From Lachnospiraceae bacterium (GTDB lineage: Bacteria > Bacillota > Clostridia > Lachnospirales > Lachnospiraceae), in NCBI GenBank assembly GCA_017477005.1, contig JAFUXY010000328.1, positions 1 to 7,947 of the forward strand: DNA of 7,947 nucleotides. The letters run 5' to 3'. A model generated the notes under the pieces. That model was not told the origin of the DNA, did not search any database, and saw only the letters and a program-made list of their open reading frames with translations. Shown here piece by piece: positions 6,661 to 7,947 of the stretch. Every line of letters starts with the position of its first letter. Within the stretch, counting starts at the first letter, position 1. The position numbers were made by a program, and so were the translations under genes.

Positions 6661-7947
6661 ATGAGCCTGTTTTTTTACAAAGCCTCAAAAAAAGGGGAGA
6701 TCATCTGGGACTTTCCCGCATCCATCATCTGCTTGCCTTGCTCGGAAATCCGCAGGAGCGTCTGCAGGTTGTCGCTGTGGCCGGTACCAACGGAAAGGGA
6801 TCGGTCTGCTGTTTTTTGGATGAAATATTGCAGAAAGCGGGGCTGGTGGTAGGGCGGTTCACGTCGCCGCAGGTTTTTTCCTTCGAGGAACGGTTTTCAG
6901 TAAATGGCGTGCCGCTGACGGAGGAAGAGTGGGACATTTGTGTCCGACCGATCGAAGCGGCGTGCCGCAAAATAGAAGAGGAAACCGGTGTAGAGGATGG
7001 GGAGGCTTTGCTTCTGCTTCCAACGTTGTTTGAAGTGGAGGTTGTATTCGCCATCCTTTATTTTATTTATAAAGAGTGTGATATTGTCATCATGGAAGCC
7101 GGAATGGGGGGCGAATTAGACGCGACCAACGTGTTTTCGCATCCGCTGCTCTGCGTTTTTACGTCAATCGGCCTCGATCATACGGCGTTTCTGGGAGCTA
7201 CGACCGAGGAAATTGCCCGACACAAGGCAGGTCTTCTAAAGCAGGGAGAGCGAGCAGTGTCCATCTGGCAAAAGGAGGAGGTCGCGGAGGTATTGTGGGA
7301 GGAGGCAGACCGTTTGGGCGTCTCCCTGTCCTTTGCGGATCGTTCCCTGCTGGAGGAAGTCTCCTATCAGCCGCTAACCTTTTCCTATGGGGATGTTGGG
7401 CCGGTGGTTTGTGGTATGGAGGGAGAGTATCAGATTGAAAATGCCGTGGTGTCCCTGCTGGCCGCCAAGGCGCTGCGAGACGCAGGCTATCGGATTTTGG
7501 AAGAACATATCCTCCAGGGGATTTTAAGGGCCTATTGGCCGGGGCGGATGGAGCGCCTTGTCCTCGAAAAATGTCCCCAAGCGCCCGGTGCATCAATGGA
7601 GGTCTATCTGGACGGCGCGCACAATGTTCCTGCGGCGCGGGTGCTTAAAGTAACGATCCGGCGGCGGTTTGCGGGACAAAGATTGGCCATCATAATCGGC
7701 ATGTTTGCGGACAAGGATGTGGAGGGAGTCATGGCATTGTTGGCGCCCGAGGCGGCGGTTTTGATCTGCGTTTCGCCGTCATCCCCGCGCGGACTCCCGG
7801 CAAAAGAGTTGGCAAAGAAGGCGGCTCGTTTTGCGACAGGAGATATTCGCGTGGCGCAGAGCGCTTCACAAGCTGTATCTTTGGGCACAGGTTCGGGCGC
7901 AGAGCATTGTTTGGTCTGTGGCTCTTTGATCATTCTCGCGGAGATGA
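6657..7947 (+). CDS. folC: Folylpolyglutamate synthase / dihydrofolate synthase, 3' end outside the window
   Basis: This Mur-ligase-family enzyme adds glutamate to folates with ATP, retaining them in the cell, and in many bacteria also makes dihydrofolate from dihydropteroate. At least 430 codons run from 6657 to the window edge with no stop. Family lengths near 420-440 suggest only a few residues are missing. Visible motifs are the P-loop GTNGKGS (43-49), FTSPQ (68-72), EAGMGGELDATN with the Mg-binding glutamate (E147), IGLDH followed by HKAGLLK with the lysine (K190) that is carbamylated in the family, PGRME (295-299), LDGAHN (318-323) and a closing CGSLIILAE. Start choice rests on the ATGA overlap with parC, a GGGG ribosome binding site and N-terminal homology. 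Most relatives read SPH where this has SPQ, and GLGGR where this has GMGGE. Whether it has both activities cannot be read from the sequence. Confidence 0.92.
   Translation, partial: MNEPVFLQSLKKRGDHLGLSRIHHLLALLGNPQERLQVVAVAGTNGKGSVCCFLDEILQKAGLVVGRFTSPQVFSFEERFSVNGVPLTEEEWDICVRPIEAACRKIEEETGVEDGEALLLLPTLFEVEVVFAILYFIYKECDIVIMEAGMGGELDATNVFSHPLLCVFTSIGLDHTAFLGATTEEIARHKAGLLKQGERAVSIWQKEEVAEVLWEEADRLGVSLSFADRSLLEEVSYQPLTFSYGDVGPVVCGMEGEYQIENAVVSLLAAKALRDAGYRILEEHILQGILRAYWPGRMERLVLEKCPQAPGASMEVYLDGAHNVPAARVLKVTIRRRFAGQRLAIIIGMFADKDVEGVMALLAPEAAVLICVSPSSPRGLPAKELAKKAARFATGDIRVAQSASQAVSLGTGSGAEHCLVCGSLIILAEM

Noticed and set aside
6666..6697. A possible terminator hairpin from the T7/A7 tracts in folC.
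   Set aside because: The stem is almost all AT pairs with a mismatch, it lies inside a coding region, and no U-tract follows the stem in either direction.
6661..6852. A 63-codon frame starting at the ATG at 6661.
   Set aside because: It overlaps the first 65 codons of folC, including the P-loop, in another frame and shows no family resemblance. The ATG at 6657 gives a full-length FolC.
1..7947. Search for a defence, mobile or other novel system, CRISPR repeats, tRNA or rRNA genes, and riboswitches.
   Set aside because: All six coding regions are recognised housekeeping genes and the largest gap is 12 nt. Nothing unexplained remains that could hold such an element.

Overview
The window is a gene-dense stretch of housekeeping DNA from a Gram-positive anaerobe. 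It is most likely a member of the Clostridia, and the wording of several conserved motifs is closest to what I recall from Lachnospiraceae-like genomes. That placement rests on motif memory, not on a search. The supporting points are the smc-ftsY gene order typical of Firmicutes, an FtsY without the long acidic N-terminal domain, a single-ACT-domain threonine ammonia-lyase, and a type IIA topoisomerase pair of clostridial topoisomerase IV type.

Layout, all on the + strand: the 3' end of smc (1-320); ftsY (331-1287); a threonine ammonia-lyase gene, ilvA type (best start 1277, end 2488); the topoisomerase B subunit, best called parE (2501-4414); the A subunit, best called parC (4426-6660); and folC (6657 to beyond the window end). 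folC has no stop inside the window, so a search that requires complete reading frames would miss it. Its P-loop, KAG, PGR and DGAHN motifs make it secure.

The genes are packed with no room for internal promoters or terminators outside coding sequence. The junctions are a 10-nt gap, an 11-nt overlap, gaps of 12 and 11 nt, and a 4-nt ATGA overlap. This suggests one polycistronic unit with translational coupling at ftsY/ilvA and parC/folC. The products fall into chromosome organisation (SMC, ParE, ParC), membrane targeting of proteins (FtsY), isoleucine or threonine metabolism (IlvA) and folate polyglutamylation (FolC). The sequence does not show a shared pathway beyond general growth.

I see no RNA gene, insertion sequence, CRISPR array, attachment site, long repeat or defence-like system, and no non-coding stretch longer than 12 bases. 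I do not think this window holds an undescribed system. The points worth a second look are a natural alanine at the quinolone-contact serine of ParC, the gene order, the loss of the GyrA box, and paired homopolymer tracts with two out-of-frame ATGs at the folC start.
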